Positions 35,033 to 42,806 of a DNA stretch of 64,000 bases are shown piece by piece. Positions within the stretch are counted from its first letter, which is position 1. Each line of letters begins with the position of its first letter. Below the pieces are notes generated by a model. It was not told the origin of the DNA, ran no database searches, and worked only from the letters and a program-made list of their open reading frames with translations. The position numbers were made by a program, and so were the translations under genes. This DNA is from an uncultured Oscillospiraceae bacterium (GTDB taxonomy: Bacteria > Bacillota > Clostridia > Oscillospirales > Acutalibacteraceae), in NCBI GenBank assembly GCA_910587835.1, contig CAJUNQ010000010.1, positions 42,141 through 106,140 on the forward strand, read 5' to 3'.

Positions 35033-36180
35033 AGCAGGAGGCCGCTCAGGTCCTCGGCGACATGCCCAGGCCGCACCCGCAGGGGCAGCAGCTCCGGGGG
35101 CAGGCGTTCCGGCTGGCCCCAGGGCCGGGCGGCGGCCATATGCAGCCGGGCCTGGGGGTACTGCCGCACCAGCCGGCTCAGGGTGTCCGGGTCCGGCTCA
35201 GAGCACAGGTACACCACCCGGGACACCCCGCCGGGCAGCGACGGCGGCAGGCGCAGGGGCTGGCGGTCCGTATGGCACAGCACTGCCTCCACGGCCGGGA
35301 GGGCCTCCTCAGGCTGGTCCACATCCACAAATACCGTCCGCCCGGCCTGAGAGTACCCGATGCAGAAGCCCAGCTCCCGCCCGGCCAGAAACTCCCCCAG
35401 GGTTGCCAGCACGTCCATCAGAGCGTCTCCCTCCACGCTGCTGCCGGTGAGCTCCGCCAGCACCAGCGCCCGGTCTGTCAGGGGCAGACTGGCCTCCCGC
35501 ACCAGCAGCGAGCCGGTCTTCTGAGAGAGCTTCCAGTCCACCCGGCTGAACCGGTCCCCGGGCCTGTAGTCCCGCAGGCCGAACAGCTCGGTAGGGTCGT
35601 CTCCGGGCTTTTGGGCAGAATACCGCTCCTGGTCCTCTCCCCAGGCGTGGGTGGGGGCCATGTCCAATGCCGGGCGGCAGACACTGGGGAGAACCAGCAC
35701 CTGGCAACTGCCTGTGCGCCGGAAGCAGGGCAGGGAAAAAAGGCCCAGCAGGTCATAGGCCCGGGCCTTTGTCAAACGGCAGGTGAGACTTCCGCACAGA
35801 GAGCTGGTGAGCTTATGCTCCATCAGCTGGGGCGTGCGGCTGGGGGAGAATTCCAGGCTCTCCCTCCGCTCCTCCCCGGTAAAATGGTTTTTGATAACCA
35901 GCGTTACCCGGGCCCGCCCGGAGGGAAGGGGCCAGCGGGTCATGACCGCTACCTGCAAGGGAATAGGCTGGCCCTTGCAGGTGCGGGCCGTCTCTCCCCC
36001 GCCGGGAACGCAGACAGAAGCCCGCAGGGTCAGCATACCCGGCAGAGAGACTCCCAGCGAAATCAAGGGCAGCGCCAGCGACAGCCAAAAGACGTACATG
36101 GAGTGATAGCCGTTGAAGCAGACGAAGAATATTCCGGTAAACAGGAGGATCAGCAGATAGGCCAGCCGGTTTTTCAGCAC
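35029..36180 (-). CDS. DUF58 (vWA-like) protein
   Basis: 383 residues. Two N-terminal membrane helices (about 6-46) and a soluble part with the DUF58 signature RDYRPGDRFSRVDWKLSQKT near residue 205. The start is GTG at 36180 with GAGGAGG 7 nt upstream. Its last codons read Leu-Leu-Leu then TAG, and that TAG lies inside the terminal repeat of the element at 34866-35032, so the natural C-terminus may have been longer. It is 12 bp downstream of moxR. Confidence 0.88.
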   Translation of the reverse strand: MLKNRLAYLLILLFTGIFFVCFNGYHSMYVFWLSLALPLISLGVSLPGMLTLRASVCVPGGGETARTCKGQPIPLQVAVMTRWPLPSGRARVTLVIKNHFTGEERRESLEFSPSRTPQLMEHKLTSSLCGSLTCRLTKARAYDLLGLFSLPCFRRTGSCQVLVLPSVCRPALDMAPTHAWGEDQERYSAQKPGDDPTELFGLRDYRPGDRFSRVDWKLSQKTGSLLVREASLPLTDRALVLAELTGSSVEGDALMDVLATLGEFLAGRELGFCIGYSQAGRTVFVDVDQPEEALPAVEAVLCHTDRQPLRLPPSLPGGVSRVVYLCSEPDPDTLSRLVRQYPQARLHMAAARPWGQPERLPPELLPLRVRPGHVAEDLSGLLL

Positions 36181-36192
36181 CTTTGCCCCTCC

Positions 36193-37131
36193 TCACTTCA
36201 GCAGGCGGGGGGCGGGCACCTGGGCCATCACGCTCTCCAGCACTGTGTGGGAGTCCATGCCGCTCATTCTCGCCTGGGGCTCCAGCACCACCCGGTGGCC
36301 CAGCACGTCGTAAAGCAGCAAATTGATGTCTGCTGGGACAATATAGTCCCGCCCGCCCATCCAGGCCGAGGCCCGGCAGGCGCGAATCAACGCCCCGCCT
36401 GCTCTGGGGCTGGCCCCCAGCCGCAGAGAGGGGTCCTCCCGGGTGGCGGCGCACAGCTCAGCCACATAGCGGTACAGGTCGTCTGCCACATGGACGCCGG
36501 CTGCCTCCCGGCGCATCTGTTCCACCTCCTCCAAGGTGGCGGCGGGCAGAATGGATTCCAGAGGCCGGCGGCTTTCGGTCTGCTTCAGAATACGCACCTC
36601 CTGCTCTGGCGAAGGGTAGCCGATGCTCAGCCGCAGCATAAAGCGGTCCAGCTGCGACTCGGGCAGGGGCTGAGTGCCGGCAGTGCCCAGGGGATTCTGG
36701 GTGGCAATCACAGTGTAGGGCCTGGGCAGGGGGCGGCTGACGCCGTCCACAGTGACCTGTCCCTCCTCCATGGCCTCCAACAGGGCGCTCTGGGTTTTTG
36801 CGCTGGTGCGGTTGATTTCGTCGGCCAGAAAAAGATTGCTCAGCACCGGGCCGGGGCGGTATTCCAGGCGGTTGGCCTCCTTGTTGAAAACAGAATAGCC
36901 CACCACGTCGCTGGGCATGGTCTCGGGGGTAAACTGCACCCGGGAGAAGCCCATGCTCATGGCCCGGGAAAAGGCCAGGGCCAAAGTGGTCTTTCCCACG
37001 CCAGGGTTGTCCTCCAGCAAAATATGCCCGCCCGCGACAATGGCCATCAGTGTTTTGCACACTACGGTGTCCTTGCCGATAATCGCCTTGCGGACCTCAT
37101 TGATGATTGCCAGTGCTTTGGGCTGTGTCAT
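36193..37131 (-). CDS. MoxR-family AAA+ ATPase
   Basis: 312 residues. Walker A EDNPGVGKTTLALAFSR (near residue 40), Walker B LFLADEINRT, sensor 1 ATQNPLGTAGTQPLPESQLD. These ATPases act as chaperones or assembly factors together with DUF58/vWA proteins. ATG at 37131 gives the normal N-terminus; the open frame upstream is not homologous, and the ribosome site is weak (AGG). A hairpin of GATGGAGG and CCTCCATC lies 40 bp upstream in the leader. Confidence 0.93.
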   Translation of the reverse strand: MTQPKALAIINEVRKAIIGKDTVVCKTLMAIVAGGHILLEDNPGVGKTTLALAFSRAMSMGFSRVQFTPETMPSDVVGYSVFNKEANRLEYRPGPVLSNLFLADEINRTSAKTQSALLEAMEEGQVTVDGVSRPLPRPYTVIATQNPLGTAGTQPLPESQLDRFMLRLSIGYPSPEQEVRILKQTESRRPLESILPAATLEEVEQMRREAAGVHVADDLYRYVAELCAATREDPSLRLGASPRAGGALIRACRASAWMGGRDYIVPADINLLLYDVLGHRVVLEPQARMSGMDSHTVLESVMAQVPAPRLLK

Positions 37132-37261
37132 AGGCTGGCCTGCTTTCTGTATGATCGAATTAACCCGCAGGATGGAGGAAAAACCTCCATCTAACAAAAA
37201 TAGGGAAGCTTTCACTTCTCTATTCGGGGTAGGGCTATTCACATGTAGGGAGGCAAAAATT

Positions 37262-37337
37262 TGGAGCGGACGACGAGGCTCGAACTCGCTACCTCCACCT
37301 TGGCAAGGTGGCGCTCTACCAGATGAGCTACGCCCGC
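37262..37337 (-). tRNA. tRNA-Gly (GCC)
   Basis: 76 nt with encoded CCA. Acceptor stem GCGGGCG with CGTCCGC (one G-U pair), anticodon arm CCACC-TTGCCAA-GGTGG giving anticodon GCC, T-loop GTTCGAGCC, and U73 as expected for tRNA-Gly. Confidence 0.96.
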
Positions 37338-37349
37338 ACGACTGACAGT

Positions 37350-37378
37350 ATTATATACCCGTCAGAGAAAAATGTCAA
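37350..37378 (-). promoter_or_regulatory. SigA promoter of tRNA-Gly
   Basis: Minus strand TTGACA (37378-37373), 17 bp, TATAAT (37355-37350), 13 bp before the mature 5' end. Confidence 0.9.
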
Positions 37379-37451
37379 TGGTAAATTGAAAAAACCTATA
37401 ATTTTTTTCAAGGGGGGGGGGCAGGGGACGGCCAAAAGCCGCCGCGCGGTC

Positions 37452-37505
37452 AAAGGCCTCCCCGCCAGCCATAGGTGTGTAGAGTGGCTTGGCGGGGAGG
37501 CCTTT
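37452..37505. repeat. Long perfect-stem inverted repeat
   Basis: AAAGGCCTCCCCGCCAGCCA pairs with the downstream strand 37485-37505 with one bulged base and a 13-nt loop. It is not followed by a long T-run on either strand. It borders the left side of the dispersed repeat copy 2. Confidence 0.7.
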
Positions 37506-37519
37506 CGCTCTGAATTTAC

Positions 37520-38020
37520 AGCTCTGAAAACGGACGCTCGCCCCCTTGCTCCGCAAGGGGAAGAAGCTTTGCTTCGCAAACCTTCCGCAGCCGCCAAGGA
37601 CGCGCGTCTGCGCTCGCTGGGCGTTTGCTCTATCCCAGTTGGCCGCAAACAGATGGTTAAAACAAAAGCGGTTTTTTCCTGCTCGTTTTGGATTCTCCTG
37701 AAAGGGGATCAATAAAGATCTACTTCTGTAGCTGATGGCAGCGAACCGTCCGCTGGTCTCCCTTTGGTCGACCTCGCTCCGACTTGCCTGCGGCATCCGA
37801 CTTGCCTGCGGCAAGTCGACGGCGGCGCAGCTCTGCCCCGTTCCCTACTTGGTGATGAGAGAAAACTACTACCTCGCACCTTTGCTATCTGCGCCGCCTA
37901 AGTTCAAGGTCAAGACCTTGGGGACTCTGTCCCCAAACCTCTGCAACCTTTGTAAAGGTTGACGAAACTTTTTATTCGCGCTCTTTTGCTTCTACTCCAC
38001 TTTGGTTTTTTTGCCCGCGA
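37520..38020 (+). repeat. Dispersed intergenic repeat, copy 2
   Basis: Matches 783-1182 in ordered blocks, including the CGACTTGC-N5-GCAAGTCG palindrome (37798-37818) and the AACCTTT / AAAGGTT hairpin segment at 37945-37993. Here it fills the gap between the tRNA promoter and the 3' end of eno. Non-coding. Confidence 0.7.
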
Positions 38021-38034
38021 GCTGGCTTTTTCGG

Positions 38035-39264
38035 CTAGCACTCCTCAATGCGCAGCAGCCGGTTGTATTTCGCCACCCGCTCCGTCCGGCAGGGCGCCCC
38101 TGTCTTAATCTGCCCCGCATTCACCGCCACTGCCAGGTCGGCAATAAAGGTGTCCTCCGTCTCCCCCGACCGGTGGGAGATAATGGTGTTGTACCCGCTG
38201 CGCCGGGCCAGGTCAATGGCCTGCAGGGTCTCCGTCAGGGTGCCAATCTGGTTGGGTTTGATGAGAATGGCGTTCCCCGCCCGCTGGTCAATGCCCTGCT
38301 GCAGCCGCTCTATATTGGTGACGAACAGATCGTCTCCCACCAGCTGCACCCGGCCGCCAATGCGGGCGGTCAGCTCTGTCCAGGCGGCAAAGTCCTCTTC
38401 CCCCAGGGGGTCCTCCACCGAGATAATGGGGTAGCGGCCCACCAGCCCCTCCCAATACTCAATCAGGTCCTCCGGGGCCATGGTCTTCCCCCGCTTGGGC
38501 AAGCGGTAAGCGCCGCTCTCAGTGACCCACTCGCTGCCGGCAGCGTCCAGGGCCAGCTGGACCTTGCCCCCGTAGCCGGCCTTTTCAATGGCTGCCAGCA
38601 CCTCCTCAATGGCCTCCTCGTCCGAGCTCAGGTCCGGGGCAAAGCCGCCCTCGTCCCCCACGCCGGTAGAGAGCCCCCGGGCCTTCAGCCGGGACCCCAG
38701 GCTGTGATAGATTTCGCTGCACCAGCGCAGCCCCTCCCGAAAGCAGGGGGCCCCGGTGGGCACAATCATGAATTCCTGAATGTCGATATTATTGCCTGCG
38801 TGGGCTCCGCCGTTGAGAATATTCATCATGGGGACAGGCAGCTTGTAGGCTGCCGCACCCCCCAGAAAGCGGTACAGGGGCATACGGTAGTGGGCGGCAA
38901 TGGCCCGGGCGCAGGCCAGGGACACCGCCAAAGTGGCGTTTGCCCCCAGGTGGGCCTTGTTGGGGGTGCCGTCCAGCCGGCCCAGCACCGTGTCCACCTC
39001 CCGCACGGTCAGGCAGTGGAGCTTCTCCAGGGCCGGGGAGATGATCTCGTTTACATTGCGAACCGCCTTAAGCACGCCCTTGCCGCCATAGCGCCGGTCG
39101 TCTCCGTCCCGCAGCTCTACAGCCTCAAACTTGCCGGTAGAGGCCCCCGAGGGCGCGGCGGCAGTGCCCATGGTCCCGTCCGAGAGCTGCACCGTGGCGC
39201 TCACCGTGGGGTTGCCCCGGGAGTCCAGAATTTCACAGCCGTACACCTTTTGTATTTTTACCAT
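38035..39264 (-). CDS. eno: Enolase
   Basis: Glycolytic 2-phosphoglycerate dehydratase, 409 residues, about 20 shorter than most bacterial enolases but with all signatures: SRGNPTVSATVQLSDG, the flexible loop GAHAGNNIDIQEFMIVP, GVGDEGGFAPDL (general acid Glu), metal ligands in SVEDPLGEEDF and LVGDDLFVTN, the catalytic Lys in ILIKPNQIGTLTET and SHRSGETED. ATG at 39264 follows GGTGG. The frame is open upstream but across a region that looks like an RNA gene on the other strand. Monocistronic. Confidence 0.95.
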   Translation of the reverse strand: MVKIQKVYGCEILDSRGNPTVSATVQLSDGTMGTAAAPSGASTGKFEAVELRDGDDRRYGGKGVLKAVRNVNEIISPALEKLHCLTVREVDTVLGRLDGTPNKAHLGANATLAVSLACARAIAAHYRMPLYRFLGGAAAYKLPVPMMNILNGGAHAGNNIDIQEFMIVPTGAPCFREGLRWCSEIYHSLGSRLKARGLSTGVGDEGGFAPDLSSDEEAIEEVLAAIEKAGYGGKVQLALDAAGSEWVTESGAYRLPKRGKTMAPEDLIEYWEGLVGRYPIISVEDPLGEEDFAAWTELTARIGGRVQLVGDDLFVTNIERLQQGIDQRAGNAILIKPNQIGTLTETLQAIDLARRSGYNTIISHRSGETEDTFIADLAVAVNAGQIKTGAPCRTERVAKYNRLLRIEEC

Positions 39265-39309
39265 ATTTCTTCCACCTTTCCACTTTTTGCTTAAATCTAT
39301 TATTGTGCA

Positions 39310-39338
39310 TTGCAAGTGGAAATAAACTGTGGTATACT
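39310..39338 (+). promoter_or_regulatory. Promoter of a candidate structured RNA
   Basis: TTGCAA (39310-39315), 17 bp, TATACT (39333-39338), divergent from eno. Confidence 0.68.
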
Positions 39339-39344
39339 CAAAAT

Positions 39345-39510
39345 ATCCCAAATATGAGGATGCGCCTCCCCTGCTCAGGCGTGTGTATGATGCCCGCGCC
39401 GTCTGTAAGAGACACTCTGTATAACGGATGGAGGAACCGTGGAGAAGAGGGTCCATTGGTTGCGGGAGGACAGCAGTCCCGCGGTAAAATACCGTACACA
39501 GACGGAAATA
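39345..39510 (+). ncRNA. Candidate structured non-coding RNA
   Basis: Downstream of a good promoter, the sequence folds by eye into an 8-bp closing stem (CCGTCTGT near 39399 with ACAGACGG near 39498) enclosing three hairpins: ACGG/CCGT, GCGGGA/TCCCGC and CGGTA/TACCG. A GCGCCT/AGGCGT hairpin precedes it. No protein frame explains the region. I do not recognise the family with certainty; clostridial intergenic families such as the raiA motif should be compared first. Ends are approximate. Confidence 0.45.
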
Positions 39511-39526
39511 TTGGGTCAGCCGGCCG

Positions 39527-39787
39527 GTGGACATATTTTTCCCCTTTGAGCCCATGCGCGTAGGGCTGCAGAACATAGTGGAGAGCTTCTCCCCTTTGGA
39601 ATATGGGGGCGCGGCCTGGATGCAGGAGGCCTGGGAACGATTGGAGGAGCAAAAGGATGAAATGGGCAGGGTCATTCTGGACGGAACGCCCAGACGCTCC
39701 TATCCGCCCAAAGAAAAAGTCAAGAAAGCCAGCAAGTGGGCGGCCTTTTATATGCTGCTTGCAAAAGCGCACGGTTCTGACCGCTGA
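39527..39787 (+). CDS. Small hypothetical protein
   Basis: Up to 86 residues (GTG at 39527) or 77 residues (ATG at 39554); neither start has a clear ribosome site. The sequence is helical and charged (AWERLEEQKDEMGRVILDG, then PPKEKVKKASKWAAFY). It follows the candidate RNA. It may be a real gene or a chance frame. Confidence 0.35.
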   Translation: MDIFFPFEPMRVGLQNIVESFSPLEYGGAAWMQEAWERLEEQKDEMGRVILDGTPRRSYPPKEKVKKASKWAAFYMLLAKAHGSDR

Positions 39788-39835
39788 TTAGCTGTTTCTT
39801 AAAAAATTCAATAAACGAAAAGTGAGGTCATTGCT

Positions 39836-41365
39836 ATGAACTTCCCCCGCGTCACCCCCGAATCGGTGGGCGTCCCCTCTGCCGCTGTTACCGCCATGCT
39901 GGACCGGCTCTACCGCAAGGGCATTGAGATGCACGCCTTTATGCTTCTGCGCCACGGCCAGGTCTGCGCTGAGGGCAGCTGGGCCCCCTATGCCCCCGGC
40001 ACCCCCCACATCATGTTCTCCTTCAGCAAAAGCCTCACCTCCACTGCCATTGGCTTTGCCGTGCAGGAGGGTGTGGTCTCTCTGGACGACCGTCTTATTG
40101 ACATCTTCCCGGAGGAGGCCCCCCAGGACCCCAGCGAAAACCTGAAAAAGTGCTGTGTCCGCCACCTGCTGATGATGGGCTGCGGCCATGAGACGGAGAT
40201 CAGCTGGGCCGGTGACAGCAGCGCCGACTGGATCACTGCCTTCCTGCACCATCCCTTTGTCTACGAGCCGGGAACCCACTTCCTCTACAACACCGCAGGC
40301 ACCAACATGCTCAGCGCGGTCATCACCAAAAAGACCGGCCTGCCCCTTACCCAGTTCCTGAAGCCCCGGCTGTTCCAGCCCCTGGGCATGGGGGACATTT
40401 TCTGCCAGCCCATGCCCGACGGCACGGAGATGGGCGGCGCGGGCATGTCCCTCGCCATTGAGGACATGGCCCGGTTTGTGCAGTTTGTGGCCAACAAGGG
40501 CAGCTGGGAGGGCAAACAGCTGCTGAACGCCGCCTGGTTTGACCAGGCCACCGGCAAGCAGATTGAAAACGCCGGGGCCGGCTGGGGCGGCGACCCGGAC
40601 TGGCAGGCAGGCTACGGCTTCCAGTTCTGGCGCTGCGCCCCTCAGGGGGTCTTCCGGGGAGACGGGGCCTATGGCCAGTTCGGCGTTGTGATGCCGGACC
40701 AGGACGCGGTGCTGGTGATCCACTCCGCCTCTCAGACCCTGCAGGCAGTGCTGGACGCGGTGTGGGAGGAGCTGCTCCCGGCTATGGCCGCAGCCCCCCT
40801 GCCGGAGGACCGGAAGGCCTGGCATGTGCTGGACCACCGCCTGAAGCACCTGGAGCTGAACCCCCTGCTGGGCACCCGCAGCCCCGGCGGCGAGGCCTCC
40901 CTCAACGGCGCGGAGTACCTGCCGGACCAGCCCCTGCCCGGCCTGCGGGACATTGTGGGCGGGGTAGGCTGCTTTGGGCCCCAGGGCGGGGCGCTTCAGT
41001 CTCTATCCTTCCGTTTTGAGGAGGGCAGAGCCCAGCTGATCTGCCGCCAGGACAGCGGGGAGGCTGTGCTGGACCTGGGCATGGAGGGCCATTTTGCCAC
41101 CACGGTGGTGGACGGGGTCCCCTATGGGGTCAACTCTGCCTGGCGGGAGCGGGACGCCCTGGAGGTCCACCTGCGCAACACCCGCATGGCTGCGGGGCGG
41201 CGGTTCCTGTTCCGCTTTGCGGGCAGCAGGCTGACAGTTACCGCGTCTCCCACTCTGCCGGAGCCCGCCGGACTGGGGGAGCTGTCTCTGCCTGAGCTGC
41301 GCTTCACCCTGAAGGAGGGGGAAGTCAGCACCCGCACCCGGATGTACTGGGAGGTCAATGGCTGA
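39836..41365 (+). CDS. Serine hydrolase of the beta-lactamase/esterase family
   Basis: 509 residues. Residues 1-320 carry the penicillin-binding fold with the nucleophile motif SFSK (S-x-x-K, near residue 62) and YNT as the Y-x-N element (near 151). There is no signal peptide, so it is more likely a cytoplasmic esterase or peptidase than a beta-lactamase. Residues 350-509 form a separate beta-rich C-terminal domain of the type that follows such domains in clostridia. ATG at 39836 has GAGG 8 nt upstream. Monocistronic. Confidence 0.88.
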   Translation: MNFPRVTPESVGVPSAAVTAMLDRLYRKGIEMHAFMLLRHGQVCAEGSWAPYAPGTPHIMFSFSKSLTSTAIGFAVQEGVVSLDDRLIDIFPEEAPQDPSENLKKCCVRHLLMMGCGHETEISWAGDSSADWITAFLHHPFVYEPGTHFLYNTAGTNMLSAVITKKTGLPLTQFLKPRLFQPLGMGDIFCQPMPDGTEMGGAGMSLAIEDMARFVQFVANKGSWEGKQLLNAAWFDQATGKQIENAGAGWGGDPDWQAGYGFQFWRCAPQGVFRGDGAYGQFGVVMPDQDAVLVIHSASQTLQAVLDAVWEELLPAMAAAPLPEDRKAWHVLDHRLKHLELNPLLGTRSPGGEASLNGAEYLPDQPLPGLRDIVGGVGCFGPQGGALQSLSFRFEEGRAQLICRQDSGEAVLDLGMEGHFATTVVDGVPYGVNSAWRERDALEVHLRNTRMAAGRRFLFRFAGSRLTVTASPTLPEPAGLGELSLPELRFTLKEGEVSTRTRMYWEVNG

Positions 41366-41406
41366 GAGAAAAGGCAGCAAAGACAGCATGAGGCAAAGGA
41401 GGAGGC

Positions 41407-41568
41407 TGGAGTCTGTTTGGAAACGGGAGAAATGCTGGATTTTTGGCCGGGAACGAGTGATTTTAAGAAAAAACGGCAAGAAAGGCCGCCTTTTCAGGCT
41501 TTTTTGACGCCGAAAGCACCGTTTCGGGTCAAAACAGACTATGCTTCGGAGTTTTCAAACAGGCTCTA
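41407..41568 (+). mobile_element. 160-bp inverted-repeat element, complete copy B
   Basis: Same orientation as copy A. Left end TGGAGTCTGTTTGGAAAC, right end GTTTTCAAACAGGCTCTA, with the shared interior (AAATGCTGGATTTTTGGCC, TTTTTGACGCCGAAAGCACC). It lies in the gap between the serine hydrolase and rubrerythrin terminator, which holds nothing else. Confidence 0.82.
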
Positions 41569-41631
41569 GGGTACGGCCCCGCCAGGTCTGACAGGCACGC
41601 CGCGCAAGCCGCTTTTGTGGAAATGCTGATA

Positions 41632-41672
41632 AAAAAGGACCGGGCCCGCTGGGGGCTCCGGTCCTTTTTTGG
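41632..41672 (-). terminator. Terminator of the rubrerythrin gene
   Basis: Minus strand AAAGGACCGG...CCGGTCCTTT stem followed by TTTT. A-rich on the other side, so it may work in both directions. Confidence 0.82.
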
Positions 41673-41689
41673 CCGCTGGGGCGTTTCTT

Positions 41690-42229
41690 TTAGTAGTTCT
41701 CGGGCTTTACCCGGAAGTAGCTCTGGGGATGGGCGCACACCGGGCAGAGCTCGGGGGCCTTTTTGCCAATGCAGATGTGGCCGCAGTTCATGCACTGCCA
41801 CACCGCGTCCCCGTCCTTAGAGAAGACCAGGCCCTCCTCCATATTCTTGGCCAGCTTGCGGTAGCGCTCCTCGTGCTCCTTCTCAATCTTCGCAACCCCC
41901 TCGAACAGGGCGGCAATCTGGTCAAAGCCCTCTTCTTTGGCGGTTTTGGCAAAGCCGGCGTACATGTCGGTCCACTCATAGTTCTCTCCGTCGGCAGCTG
42001 CCTTCAGGTTGTCCAGGGTGTCGCCAACGCCGCCGTTGAGGAGCTTGAACCACATTTTCGCGTGCTCCTTCTCATTGTCGGCAGTCTCCTGGAAGATCTC
42101 GGCAATCTGTACATAGCCGTCCTTTTTGGCCTTTGAGGCAAAATAGGTGTACTTGTTCCGGGCCTGGCTCTCGCCGGCAAAGGCAGTGAGCAGGTTGGCC
42201 TCGGTTTTGCTTCCTTTCAGCTCAGGCAT
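41690..42229 (-). CDS. rbr: Rubrerythrin
   Basis: Cytoplasmic peroxide reductase of anaerobes, 179 residues. A four-helix bundle with two ExxH di-iron motifs (NEKEHAKMW near residue 53, IEKEHEERY near 117) and a C-terminal rubredoxin-like iron centre with CMNCG and CPVC. ATG at 42229 follows GGAGG by 7 nt. It has its own promoter and terminator. A PerR box is not obvious. Confidence 0.96.
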   Translation of the reverse strand: MPELKGSKTEANLLTAFAGESQARNKYTYFASKAKKDGYVQIAEIFQETADNEKEHAKMWFKLLNGGVGDTLDNLKAAADGENYEWTDMYAGFAKTAKEEGFDQIAALFEGVAKIEKEHEERYRKLAKNMEEGLVFSKDGDAVWQCMNCGHICIGKKAPELCPVCAHPQSYFRVKPENY

Positions 42230-42265
42230 GGTGATGACCTCCTATTCGGTTTGACATTATGATTC

Positions 42266-42294
42266 AGTATAAGGGATTCGCCGGATAAAGTCAA
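42266..42294 (-). promoter_or_regulatory. SigA promoter of rubrerythrin
   Basis: Minus strand TTGACT (42294-42289), 17 bp, TATACT (42271-42266). Confidence 0.8.
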
Positions 42295-42339
42295 GGAAAA
42301 TCCCGATTTGTAAAATAATCGTGAATCTCCCCGGAACAG

Positions 42340-42368
42340 TTGAAAAACCCTGTGAAAGACGGTATACT
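42340..42368 (+). promoter_or_regulatory. Promoter of the zinc-ribbon membrane protein and AI-2E gene
   Basis: TTGAAA (42340-42345), 17 bp, TATACT (42363-42368), divergent from the rubrerythrin promoter. Confidence 0.75.
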
Positions 42369-42399
42369 GAAGGTAAAATAAAGCGAAGGGCGTGATTTC

Positions 42400-42795
42400 A
42401 TGCTGTTCCAAAAACTCCAACGCTTCCTTTACGGCCGCTATGGCACTGACAAGCTGAACCTGGCGCTGCTGGTCCTGGGTCTAGTATTGTCCCTTGCGGG
42501 AGGAATATTCTTCTGGCCTTTGGCGCTGGCCGCGGATGTTTTCTACCTGCTTGCCCTGCTGCGCACCTTCTCCCGGAATATCCCCGCCCGCCAGCGGGAG
42601 CTGGGCTGGTTCATGGGGGTCTGGGGGCCTGTGGAGAACAAGCTGCGGCTGGAGAAGCAGCGGTTTGCCCAGCGCAAGACCTATAAATACTTCAAGTGCC
42701 CCTGCTGCCGGCAGCAGCTGCGGGCCCCAAGAGGCAGGGGGAAGATTGAGGTCACCTGCCAGAAATGCCGCAGCGTCTTTCAAACCAAAACCTGA
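42400..42795 (+). CDS. Membrane protein with C-terminal zinc ribbon
   Basis: 131 residues. Two adjacent hydrophobic helices (about 20-38 and 40-55), a basic linker, then a zinc ribbon with CPCC and CQKC about 25 residues apart. Function unknown; such proteins are common in Firmicutes. The gene ends just before the AI-2E family gene (11-bp gap to its ATG) and shares its promoter. Confidence 0.75.
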   Translation: MLFQKLQRFLYGRYGTDKLNLALLVLGLVLSLAGGIFFWPLALAADVFYLLALLRTFSRNIPARQRELGWFMGVWGPVENKLRLEKQRFAQRKTYKYFKCPCCRQQLRAPRGRGKIEVTCQKCRSVFQTKT

Positions 42796-42806
42796 GGTGA
42801 ATGCTC

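Noticed and set aside
34903..37194. A 763-codon open frame on the plus strand
   Set aside because: It lies antisense to DUF58 and moxR, is rich in Gly, Gln and His, crosses the inverted-repeat element and has no ribosome site. It is a shadow of GC-rich codon bias.
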